From the NCBI RefSeq assembly GCF_001486585.1, contig NZ_LN909045.1:605368-669367 (forward strand): DNA of 64,000 nucleotides, given 5' to 3'. Both the position numbers and the translations under genes were made by a program. The notes under the pieces are model-generated. The model did no database searches. It was not told where the DNA came from and worked only from the letters and a program-made list of their open reading frames with translations. Every line of letters starts with the position of its first letter. Positions within the stretch are counted from its first letter, which is position 1. The DNA comes from Paenibacillus senegalimassiliensis (GTDB lineage Bacteria; Bacillota; Bacilli; Paenibacillales; Paenibacillaceae). Positions 48,359 to 56,216 of this stretch are shown piece by piece.

Positions 48359-49726
48359 ATGAAGGAGCTTAAAGGTTCTGTTTTAAATACGGATTTATAT
48401 GATCGAAGACGCTTTGGGCAGATCATGGAGATGTCTGAGAAACTCAGAGAGGTTGATAAAGAGGGAAGTAATTTGTTTCCCTCTTTCCAGCCATTAATGG
48501 GTGATATGTGGGCAGGTCTTTTTAAAATGAAACCTGAGTTGCTTGAGGAAGTTCCTGAAGGCTTGGAGATGAATCATCAACTTATGGAGAGAGTCATGTC
48601 AGACGAAGGCTATCAGGAGTTCCGTGAGTTTACTAGGTTGGATGATCTGTCAGCCGCGCTTGGCACGACCAAGTATAGCGAGACGGTTCTTGGCTGGGTA
48701 AAGGAACAAGCGCAAAAAGATCAGGACTTGGCGGGTGCCTTGCAAAACTATATGAAGGGAAAGGCAGGGGCATCACAGGAAGCATCAGAGGCGCTATCCT
48801 CAGCCTTGAATCAAAATGGCAATGAGCTATCTAAGATGCTTGCCAAAGCTGCACAGGAAGCAACAGAAGCCAAGGAGAATGTGAAATCTCTTCTGGGAGG
48901 TGTGCAGGCTGGAAGCGGAGATAGTGAACTAAAAAAGGTTCCGTTGAAAGATCAACTTATTCTGGCTGAAAGGTTGAGCCATGACAAGAAGATGAAGGAC
49001 ATTGCGAGATGGGCTGGTCGAATGAAAGTGATGGCGAATCGGAAACAGCGCTCGAAGCATAAGGATGCTATCAACCGTAATGGGATCAAGCAGGGAAATG
49101 ATATAGAACAACTGCTTCCGATGGAACTTGGCAGTTACGCCAACCCCATGACGAAAATGGATTTCCTACACCGTTATGTCGAAGGCCAGACGCTTCAGTA
49201 TGATACAAAGGGGCCTGAACAGTTGGGTAAAGGACCAATCATATTGTGCATGGATCAGTCAGGAAGCATGAGCAGCCAGGATACGATCTCTAAAGGCTTT
49301 GCACTAGCCTTGATGAGTATTGCACGTAAGCAAAGAAGAGACTTTGCATGGATTCCTTTTTCTTCAGATGCTGCTGAGCCAATGATTTATGAGCGTGGAA
49401 AAATCACTGTTCAGGATATGATTCAGTTGGCGACTATTTTTCTAGGTGGAGGAACAAACTTTCAATCGCCACTTAGGGCAGCAAGTCATATTATCCAGCA
49501 GAGCCGATTTAATAAAGCGGATATTGTATTTGTGACAGATGGCGAGTCTCAGGTAAATGAACATTTCCTAGGGGCGTGGAATGAACTGAAGGAGAAAAAG
49601 GGATTTTCAGTCTTGTCACTACTGCTTGGAAGGGAGTCTATTCAAGGAGTAGAAGGTTTCTCGGACCGGATTGTCAGAGCTTCTTCGTTTGAAGATGAGT
49701 CAGTACATCAGGCATTTGAAATATGA
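48359..49726 (+). CDS. VWA-domain protein (ViaA/CoxE-like) partner of the MoxR-type ATPase
   Basis: The protein has 455 residues. The C-terminal von Willebrand A domain has the metal-binding motif CMDQSGSMSS (about 297-306), with FLGGGTNFQSPL and FVTDGESQ downstream. The N-terminal 280 residues are helical, as in ViaA-type proteins. It follows the ATPase by three bases, so both are made together. It likely couples the ATPase to its substrate. The substrate is unknown. Confidence 0.85.
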   Translation: MKELKGSVLNTDLYDRRRFGQIMEMSEKLREVDKEGSNLFPSFQPLMGDMWAGLFKMKPELLEEVPEGLEMNHQLMERVMSDEGYQEFREFTRLDDLSAALGTTKYSETVLGWVKEQAQKDQDLAGALQNYMKGKAGASQEASEALSSALNQNGNELSKMLAKAAQEATEAKENVKSLLGGVQAGSGDSELKKVPLKDQLILAERLSHDKKMKDIARWAGRMKVMANRKQRSKHKDAINRNGIKQGNDIEQLLPMELGSYANPMTKMDFLHRYVEGQTLQYDTKGPEQLGKGPIILCMDQSGSMSSQDTISKGFALALMSIARKQRRDFAWIPFSSDAAEPMIYERGKITVQDMIQLATIFLGGGTNFQSPLRAASHIIQQSRFNKADIVFVTDGESQVNEHFLGAWNELKEKKGFSVLSLLLGRESIQGVEGFSDRIVRASSFEDESVHQAFEI

Positions 49727-49731
49727 GGGTT

Positions 49732-49761
49732 AGCAGGGCAGATTATTTCTGTCCTGTTCTT
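49732..49761 (+). terminator. Intrinsic terminator ahead of the 49.8 kb small gene
   Basis: CAGG-CAGA pairs with TCTG-CCTG (one mismatch each side), followed by a U-rich stretch. The next ATG is 23 bases away, after GGGAGGG. Confidence 0.6.
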
Positions 49762-49784
49762 TATTTTAGGGAGGGTTATTTAAT

Positions 49785-49982
49785 ATGAAAAGATCAAGCA
49801 TTCAACGTACAACTAGAAGCCTTTTGAGCATGCGGGATCGAATCCGCTTTGATCTTCTGTTTCAGTTGGAAAACCGCTCACGAATCCTTTTAAGAGGAGC
49901 AGTCGCACTTAGCTTGACAATACGTCAAATATTTGGTTGGCGTAATAACAATAGTCATAATGCGTCAATGAACAATTATTAA
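49785..49982 (+). CDS. Small basic protein
   Basis: The protein has 65 residues, very Arg-rich (SSIQRTTRSLLSMRDRIRF) with a mildly amphipathic middle. The ribosome binding site GGGAGGG is good. It may bind nucleic acid. It is the last backbone gene on the plus strand before the minus-strand cargo. Confidence 0.5.
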   Translation: MKRSSIQRTTRSLLSMRDRIRFDLLFQLENRSRILLRGAVALSLTIRQIFGWRNNNSHNASMNNY

Positions 49983-50015
49983 GAAACTCAATACGTAGCG
50001 CAAAGGTAAGTCCCT

Positions 50016-51560
50016 TTACTTTTTTTCTTTTAGATGTGGAATTATTTGATATAGTTGTCGAATTACATAATCTATTTCTACTTTAGTTGTATTTAGCCCA
50101 AAACTAAATCGTATAGATCCATAATTTTTAGTGTCAGCGCCAATTGCTAATAATACATGGGATTCTCCAATTTTTCCTGAACTACAAGCAGAGCCTAGGG
50201 ATACATTTATGCCAAGTTTGTTTAGATTCTTTAACAAAGCTCCGCTGTCAACATGAGGAAACCCAATGTTTAAATTATTTGATATTCTTTGATTTATTGA
50301 TCCATTTACCACTATATTGGGTTCAATTTCAATTATTCTTTTTAAAAAATAATCTCTCAAATTCTTTATTCTATTATTTTCCGGACCCATTTCGTTATGT
50401 GCTAATTCTGAAGCTTTTGCTAGAGCAAGTATTGACATTACGTTTTCAGTCCCTGAACGAACCCCATATTCTTGTCCACCACCATGAATTTGTGGTGATA
50501 ATTCTAGTCCCTCTCTAATGTAAAGCCCGCCTATTCCTTTTGGGCCATATATTTTATGCCCAGAGAATGAAAGTAAAGATATCCCCGATTTCTCAGGATT
50601 GATCTTAATTTTTCCAAAAGCCTGAATTGCATCAACCATAAAGATTATTTTATTACTAGTACAAATAGCTCCAATTTCATGTATAGGGTTTATTGATCCT
50701 ATTTCATTGTTTACAGCCATGATTGAGACTAAAAATGTGTTCTTTTTAATATTGTTTTTAACCAGCTTAGGACTTACTAATCCTTTCTTATCAACATCAA
50801 GGTAAGTTATTTCAAATCCTATGTTTGACAAAAACTTCATTGTTTCTAACACTGAAGCGTGTTCTATTTTACTTGTAATTATATGTCCTTTTTCCTTTAG
50901 TCTTTTAAATGCAACACCTTTTATAGCAAGGTTATTTGATTCTGACCCAGAACCTGTGAATGTTATATTTTCAGGTTTTACAGATAAGTCTGATGAAATT
51001 TGCTGTCTAGCTTTAAAAATAAGGTCTTTTTGGTACTTACCTTCTGCAGTATTACTACTTGGATTTTCAAAACCAATCTTATTATTAATGTAATACTGTA
51101 GAATTTTTTTAACTTCAGGTCTAATATTTGTCGTGGCATTATAGTCAAGATACACTCTTCTAAAGTCAAGAGGGTCAATATCCAGGCAAACATTACATTT
51201 AGATTTTTCGGGACCTTCATTAGAATTCAGGAATATTCCAAATTTCTTATAGAATCTATCCTTTTGTTGTTGGTGGAGTTTATTTCTTTCCAAATCACTG
51301 ATTAGTTCATGGGCTTTGTCAAGTAAATCCTTCTGACTAATGGGATATTTGACAAGGTAGGTTTTTAGTTTTAGAGGAGGTTGATTTGTTAATTTTTCAA
51401 ACAGTAATGGAGTATTCTTACAAACGGTCATGTTATAGAAATATGTGTAATCTAATACACAAGAAAGGAACACATCATGACTTATCTCTGTATTAATCTT
51501 CATGATTTTTTTGAATTTTGTAATACAGCCTTCTAAGGACACATTGTTATTAGATAACAT
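50016..51560 (-). CDS. Cysteine desulfurase with N-terminal extension
   Basis: The protein has 514 residues. From about residue 136 it is a NifS/IscS-type enzyme: VYLDYNATTNIRPEV, the PLP Lys K336 in SFSGHKIYGPKG, His234 in KIEHAS, and the active Cys C459 in GSACSSGKIG. It converts cysteine to alanine and passes on sulfur. The first 135 residues are extra, helical, with a CxxC pair at C122/C125 (KCNVCLD). No Dnd/Ssp phosphorothioation genes or ThiI/MnmA are beside it. The start has weak AAGGAG. It pairs with the Hint-metalloprotease gene on the same strand, 76 bases apart. The sulfur acceptor is unknown. Confidence 0.88.
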   Translation of the reverse strand: MLSNNNVSLEGCITKFKKIMKINTEISHDVFLSCVLDYTYFYNMTVCKNTPLLFEKLTNQPPLKLKTYLVKYPISQKDLLDKAHELISDLERNKLHQQQKDRFYKKFGIFLNSNEGPEKSKCNVCLDIDPLDFRRVYLDYNATTNIRPEVKKILQYYINNKIGFENPSSNTAEGKYQKDLIFKARQQISSDLSVKPENITFTGSGSESNNLAIKGVAFKRLKEKGHIITSKIEHASVLETMKFLSNIGFEITYLDVDKKGLVSPKLVKNNIKKNTFLVSIMAVNNEIGSINPIHEIGAICTSNKIIFMVDAIQAFGKIKINPEKSGISLLSFSGHKIYGPKGIGGLYIREGLELSPQIHGGGQEYGVRSGTENVMSILALAKASELAHNEMGPENNRIKNLRDYFLKRIIEIEPNIVVNGSINQRISNNLNIGFPHVDSGALLKNLNKLGINVSLGSACSSGKIGESHVLLAIGADTKNYGSIRFSFGLNTTKVEIDYVIRQLYQIIPHLKEKK

Positions 51561-51636
51561 CAGAAATCTCCTTTACTATCAATAAGTTTTAGTCGTAACG
51601 GTCGTACGTTTGAATAGGCGCACGACCATATAAACA

Positions 51637-52986
51637 TTAACCAGCACAATGCGGCTTAGATTTTAAGTCAACAGCAGCGTTATATGTTTCAATTCTGCAA
51701 ATACCAGGTGGGTGGCTGCACTTACTTATAGAAGGATGTTCTTCCTCTGGTATGAAAGCAGCTTCTTTGAAAGAATTTCTAAGAGGTACTTCAAAGAAAT
51801 CCTTTAATTGCTGTATAGCCTTTTCCATAACCTGTATATAAAACTCTCCAAACCATACTTTTCTCATAATATTTCTTGCTCCATAAAAATCAGCCTGTCC
51901 CTCGCAGGATAGTTCCCCATCATAAGTTGGTTCGCCCCCGTAATGATGGCCTAATTCATGGGCTATGACAAGAGACAGACCCTCAAGTTCTAATGTGGTC
52001 GATCTTACTAAACCACCAAATACTTGAACATACCTCTTCTCATTGTCTTTCCAAGCAACTGCATTTACTTCATCATTATCCCAATCTAAAGAATAATTAA
52101 CGTTGGGATAATGCAATTTGAATTGTTGAAAGAGATACTCTATCCATGTTTGGGACAAGTGGTCTGTATAAGATCTGAAAGTCCCCGACTCTAAATGTCT
52201 TTTTGCCTCATAATTGGATATGAACGTCCGGGCATCTGGAGGTGGGAGTACCTTGTGCACTTCAAAGGAAGGGATAAAAGCCTCATTATCAATTAACTCT
52301 CTTTTTAATTTTCCATATTTTTCATTGTACTCTTTTGTTCCGACAGTAAGCATATTTTCAAAATCTTTTTTGAATGTATTGCCATGATATTTAATTTGTA
52401 AAGTATAGTCCCCACACACAACTCCATTAGCCATTATTAGATGCCCGTCCAGGTTTTCTGATGGTTCATCTACATCAGTGGCTATATGGTGGAATCCTCC
52501 GCGATAATTACCAATACCAACACCATTAATGGGTATTTTATCACTATGTTCACCAATTAAAAAATCCTCCACATTTAGTTTATCAGCTCTTTTAAGCTTT
52601 TTATCAGATGTTAGGAACAAAGAATCTGGTGTAACAACTAAGTGTTGATTTTCACCATAGCTGATAAATACAATCGAAGGCTGTAATGTTGTTCGATTAC
52701 CCTTTGAGCCTGCGCTAAAGCCTACTTCTTTTTGCCTCCACACTAAATCCAATCCAGCAACTTGGATATAGTCGCCCACTTTAATATTTTGAACGGCTTT
52801 TGTTATCCCATCTGAAATCATTATAGGTGTATTTAATGCAAAACATGAACATTGACAAGTACATGGACCTTTGCTATCTCTGGTGAGAACAGGATGACCA
52901 ATAGGCCAACCCTCTTGTCTACATATTTCATTTATTTCTGGATCCGAACTACTGCAATGTGGAGCTTCGCATTCCCTTAATGCCAT
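51637..52986 (-). CDS. Hint domain fused to zinc metalloprotease
   Basis: The protein has 449 residues from the ATG at 52986 (AAAGGTGG eight bases upstream; a GTG at 52998 overlaps that site). The start is Cys-rich (GPCTCQCSCFALNTP). A Hint/intein-like domain begins at Cys48 (CFALNTPIMISDG, VGDYIQVAG, HLVVTPDSLFLT) and ends near MANGVVCGDYTLQ (about 185-197). The C-terminal half has HELGHHYGG (343-351) with a further Glu in CEGQADFYG (E362), a gluzincin-like zinc site. The C-terminal tail has more cysteines. Hint domains self-cleave proteins. The chain may be a self-processing protease, perhaps a toxin or maturation enzyme. No signal peptide. Confidence 0.82.
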   Translation of the reverse strand: MALRECEAPHCSSSDPEINEICRQEGWPIGHPVLTRDSKGPCTCQCSCFALNTPIMISDGITKAVQNIKVGDYIQVAGLDLVWRQKEVGFSAGSKGNRTTLQPSIVFISYGENQHLVVTPDSLFLTSDKKLKRADKLNVEDFLIGEHSDKIPINGVGIGNYRGGFHHIATDVDEPSENLDGHLIMANGVVCGDYTLQIKYHGNTFKKDFENMLTVGTKEYNEKYGKLKRELIDNEAFIPSFEVHKVLPPPDARTFISNYEAKRHLESGTFRSYTDHLSQTWIEYLFQQFKLHYPNVNYSLDWDNDEVNAVAWKDNEKRYVQVFGGLVRSTTLELEGLSLVIAHELGHHYGGEPTYDGELSCEGQADFYGARNIMRKVWFGEFYIQVMEKAIQQLKDFFEVPLRNSFKEAAFIPEEEHPSISKCSHPPGICRIETYNAAVDLKSKPHCAG

Positions 52987-53177
52987 ATTGTTTTCCACCT
53001 TTTCTCATTCTTTTAACATTAGTATTATGATTGATTTAAATGCTTTTTATTCCATTAAATATAAAATTTAATTAAAATATTCCAAATAATACAGGATCTC
53101 AAGCGGGAAGTTTAACATTGCAACATAATCAGTCTGATAATAGCCTTGTTTTTTTTATGAAAAGAGATGTTTATCTA

Positions 53178-53212
53178 AAAGAGCTTCAACCAATCGTTGA
53201 AGCTCTTTTAAT
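53178..53212. terminator. Perfect bidirectional terminator at the element/chromosome junction
   Basis: AAAAGAGCTTCAAC pairs with GTTGAAGCTCTTTT around CAATC, with U-runs on both strands. It lies just left of the point where the tadA reading frame becomes recognisable and would insulate element and chromosome transcription. Confidence 0.8.
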
Positions 53213-53574
53213 ACCACAAACCCCATGATGGTTCTCTATCAACGGGGCACGGAAACAGCACGAACGATATGATTAGTCGGCTGGAAACGATGGTGCTCAG
53301 TGGAGCGGATTTGCCACTTCCTGTTGTTCGCAAGCAGATTTCCTCCTCCATTGATATCTTTGTTCACTTGTCGCGGTTAAGAGACCGTTCGCGCCGGGTA
53401 ACAGAAATTTCTGAAGTCATTGAATTACGAGAGGGGGAGGTGATATTAGAGCCGTTGTTCACGTTTTGCGAGCAGGGAGAGCAAGAAGGTCGTATCCTGG
53501 GGCGGCTGGAAGCAGATCGCAAGGGAATGACTCACACGGACAAGCTGCGGATGGCCGGGTTGGCAACAGCTTGA
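53212..53574 (+). pseudogene. 3' remnant of tadA/cpaF secretion ATPase gene
   Basis: The frame reads HDGSLSTGHGNSTNDMISRL, then ETMVLSGADLPLPVVRKQISSSIDIFVHLSRLRDRS and EISEVIEL, the C-terminal third of TadA/CpaF. The split point falls at the conserved His-box start (GHDGSLSTGH in intact proteins). The frame is open back to 53161, but upstream residues do not match CpaF and no start codon exists. So the ATPase is cut and cannot work from this fragment. The N-terminal part is expected beyond the left end of the element. Followed directly by tadB. Confidence 0.85.
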
Positions 53575-53598
53575 GCTAATAGGGAAAGGAGGCTGTAG

Positions 53599-54405
53599 AT
53601 GAAATTGCGGATGGACATGCAGCAAGGAGGGAAGGCCGGCGACTTGGAATATGCTCACGCCAAGCTAACTGATTACCAGGTGATGAACTTGACGTTGCGT
53701 CAGAAGGCGGCTTGTATGCTGATTGGAGGTATCGTTCTATTTGGCTTAGGGTTGATTTTCTTCCATAACTTCCTTCTGGCTTTGCTCCTAGCCATGGGAG
53801 GGGCAGGTATTCCGCGTTACTGGAGCGTCTACTTACTTCGCCGCAGACGGGAAAGCCTGAGCTTGCATTTTAAGCAAGCATTATATTCGCTCTCTTCTTC
53901 TCTGGCTGCAGGCCGGTCAGTAGAGAACGGGTTTCGTGAAGCGATTGAAGATTTGCGGCTGCTATACCCTGACGGGGACAGTGATGTCATTCGTGAGTTC
54001 AGTATTATAGGTACTCGTCTGGAATATGGACAACCCATTGAGGAGGCCCTTATGGACTTTAGCCGGAGGGCTGCGATGGAGGATATCGGCAATTTTGCCG
54101 ACGTATTCACGATTTGCAAGCGCTCAGGGGGTGATTTGGTGGAGATTGTTCGGCGAACGTCAAGCATTATTAGTGAGAAGCTTGAGATCAGCCAGGAGAT
54201 TAGCGTGATGATTGCCCAGAAGCGTTTCGAAGCCAAGGCGATGCTCGTCGCTCCTGTATTATTCCTATTATTTATGCAACTTACCTCACCCGACTATATG
54301 GCCCCACTTCACAGCGGCTTGGGGCTGGTCATCTCGGGAGCTGCTTTGTTGTTGTTCGCTGGTTGTTCCTGGCTAATGCTCAAAATCATCGATATCCGAA
54401 TATAA
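53599..54405 (+). CDS. tadB: TadB-like pilus assembly membrane protein
   Basis: The protein has 268 residues with the T2SS protein F-type domain: hydrophobic helices near 32-75 and at the C-terminus (about 210-260), and a helical cytoplasmic core (ALYSLSSSLAAGRSVENGFREA, shown in two motifs LAAGRSVENGF and IGTRLEYGQPIEEAL). It forms the inner-membrane platform with TadC. AAAGGAGG precedes the ATG. It follows the tadA remnant by 24 bases and has typical GC-rich chromosomal codons. Confidence 0.88.
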   Translation: MKLRMDMQQGGKAGDLEYAHAKLTDYQVMNLTLRQKAACMLIGGIVLFGLGLIFFHNFLLALLLAMGGAGIPRYWSVYLLRRRRESLSLHFKQALYSLSSSLAAGRSVENGFREAIEDLRLLYPDGDSDVIREFSIIGTRLEYGQPIEEALMDFSRRAAMEDIGNFADVFTICKRSGGDLVEIVRRTSSIISEKLEISQEISVMIAQKRFEAKAMLVAPVLFLLFMQLTSPDYMAPLHSGLGLVISGAALLLFAGCSWLMLKIIDIRI

Positions 54406-54420
54406 GGGAGGCCTGGCGGC

Positions 54421-55296
54421 ATGATTCATGCGCTATCAGCAGGCTTGCTGCTGGCTTTGGCTGGCGGCTGGTTGCTGGCCTACAGGGCGGGACGCCCTAA
54501 GTATGGGGGTTATGCCAAGCTCGCTATGGAAGGACTGAGGCTGCAACGATTAGCGCCGTCCATGTTATATCTGCTCGAGAGAATTCGCGTGCATCGGCGG
54601 CTCCCCAGATTGTTCTTTCGAGTACAGAGGGCGGTGCAGAAGCTAAGCGGAGATCGAAGAGGTGGGGAATTGACACTGCTGTTCTTTGCCGAGACGCTTA
54701 ACTATGCCTGGCTTACGCTGGCTACAGGCTGCTTGCTGTCCCTGCTTGGGGGCGGTGACCCGGCAGGCCTCTTCATAGGCGGGATTTTAACAATAGTCAT
54801 TCCTATGGCTCTAATTAACGATTTGTATCGTAAGGTTCAGCGCCGGGAGCAGGAGCTCATGATGGAACTGCCTGAGTTATTGAACAAAATTATGTTGCTG
54901 GTGGGAGCTGGCAGTACCGTGCAGCAGGCGATCAAGCTCTGCTTGGAGCGAAGGCAGGACGTGGAGCATCCCTTGTACCGGGAGCTCTTGCAAATGCAAC
55001 GTGAATGGGAGGGGGGCGACTCCTTTCAGCAGTCTATGGAAGGCTTCAGCAAACGCTGTGGTATTCAGGAGGTAGCTGCTTTTACGACGACTGTGCTGCT
55101 TAATTACCGCCGGGGCGGGCAGGATTTTGCGCTCGCCCTGCGTGATTTATCGCATTCTTTGTGGGAGAAGCGCAAAGCAGTCAGCAAAACTTTAGGAGAA
55201 CAAGCATCGGCCAAGCTGGTGTTTCCGATGGCGCTACTGTTCATTGTGCTGCTTATTCTGGTAGGTGCTCCGGCATTTATGATGATGGATTTATAG
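54421..55296 (+). CDS. tadC: TadC-like pilus assembly membrane protein
   Basis: The protein has 291 residues, the second T2SS-F-type protein. It has a membrane helix at the start, two around 90-130 and one at the end (LVFPMALLFIVLLILVGAPA), with the core LLNKIMLLVGAGSTVQQAI. It pairs with TadB in the inner-membrane platform. GGGAGGCC precedes the ATG and 15 bases separate it from tadB. Confidence 0.88.
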   Translation: MIHALSAGLLLALAGGWLLAYRAGRPKYGGYAKLAMEGLRLQRLAPSMLYLLERIRVHRRLPRLFFRVQRAVQKLSGDRRGGELTLLFFAETLNYAWLTLATGCLLSLLGGGDPAGLFIGGILTIVIPMALINDLYRKVQRREQELMMELPELLNKIMLLVGAGSTVQQAIKLCLERRQDVEHPLYRELLQMQREWEGGDSFQQSMEGFSKRCGIQEVAAFTTTVLLNYRRGGQDFALALRDLSHSLWEKRKAVSKTLGEQASAKLVFPMALLFIVLLILVGAPAFMMMDL

Positions 55297-55328
55297 CTTT
55301 ACCATTTTGTGAATTGGGGGATTTGACC

Positions 55329-55526
55329 ATGTTAACGGGAATACGGAAAGGAATTCAAAGCTTTTGGCGGAATGAGGACGGCTTGGGCATGCTGGAGATG
55401 ATTTTAATTATTGCCGTTATCGTTATTCTTGCTGCTATTTTTCGCGATCAATTGAAGGCAATCATTACGAGCTTGCTGGGCAAAGCCAAGTCCAAGACGG
55501 AGAGCTTCATGGATGAGAAGGCATAG
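55329..55526 (+). CDS. flp: Flp-type major pilin
   Basis: The protein has 65 residues from ATG 55329. The N-terminal part ends in GLGMLEMILIIAVIVILAAIF: the prepilin peptidase site G/M-L-E and a 20-residue hydrophobic helix, with the Glu5-type residue of type IVb pilins. The rest is short and charged. It would be cut by the A24 peptidase at 59.4 kb and polymerised by the Tad machine. The longer frame from 55161 overlaps tadC and is not the start. Confidence 0.85.
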   Translation: MLTGIRKGIQSFWRNEDGLGMLEMILIIAVIVILAAIFRDQLKAIITSLLGKAKSKTESFMDEKA

Positions 55527-55528
55527 GT

Positions 55529-56188
55529 ATGAGACTGCGGCGTGATTCACGGGGAAGCTTCACGCTGGAGGCGTCGCTAGTGCTGCCCTTTATATTTTTG
55601 GCAGTGCTGGTGTTGCTGTTCTTTTGCTTGTATATGTATCAGCATACTTTGCTCGGACAGGCCGCTGCGGCGGCTTCCGAGCGGGTGGCTTATGTCTGGG
55701 ACAACAGTGAACGAGATGATTTGACTGGTGCTTATGCCGAAGGCAGGTATGATTCTTTGTACTGGAGGCTGACTGACGACGGTATGCTGCGCAGTATCTT
55801 TGGTTGGAACGAGGATGGAGGTGCAGCCAGGGTAGCTTTACCAATGACCTCGGGCGTTGAGACACAAGGGCTGCCGATGACCAAGCTTAGTCGAACTGGT
55901 GGAAAGCTGCCAGCAGGCATACAGGGAGAACTTCGTTACGATAATGGGCTTCTATTGCGCAAGGTTACGGTTGCTTTGGAGCGGCTGATTCCATTGGCTC
56001 CTTTGGAGAGATGGATGGGAGATGCCCGGCAGAGCGGAAGGGCAGATGCGTATGTTGTAGAGCCTGTGGAATGGATTAGAACTGTTGAACTGGCTCGTTA
56101 CTATGGCGCAAAGTTTAAGAAGTCGAAGACTAAGGGCGGCATGGATCAGCAAGAGGCACGAGATGCCCTGAAGCTATTTGCCAAATAG
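55529..56188 (+). CDS. TadE-like pseudopilin
   Basis: The protein has 219 residues. The start RRDSRGSFTLEASLVLPFIF has the TadE/TadF hallmark: a charged leader, then a hydrophobic helix with Glu near its start. The remainder is extracellular. It lies two bases after the pilin gene. TadE-like proteins are minor components needed for pilus assembly. Confidence 0.85.
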   Translation: MRLRRDSRGSFTLEASLVLPFIFLAVLVLLFFCLYMYQHTLLGQAAAAASERVAYVWDNSERDDLTGAYAEGRYDSLYWRLTDDGMLRSIFGWNEDGGAARVALPMTSGVETQGLPMTKLSRTGGKLPAGIQGELRYDNGLLLRKVTVALERLIPLAPLERWMGDARQSGRADAYVVEPVEWIRTVELARYYGAKFKKSKTKGGMDQQEARDALKLFAK

Positions 56189-56216
56189 AAGAGGGGCTGG
56201 GAGAGGAGGCGGCAGG

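Noticed and set aside
50016..51560. Cysteine desulfurase as DndA/SspA of a phosphorothioate system
   Set aside because: None of the other dnd or ssp genes is next to it, and the N-terminal extension is not typical for DndA.
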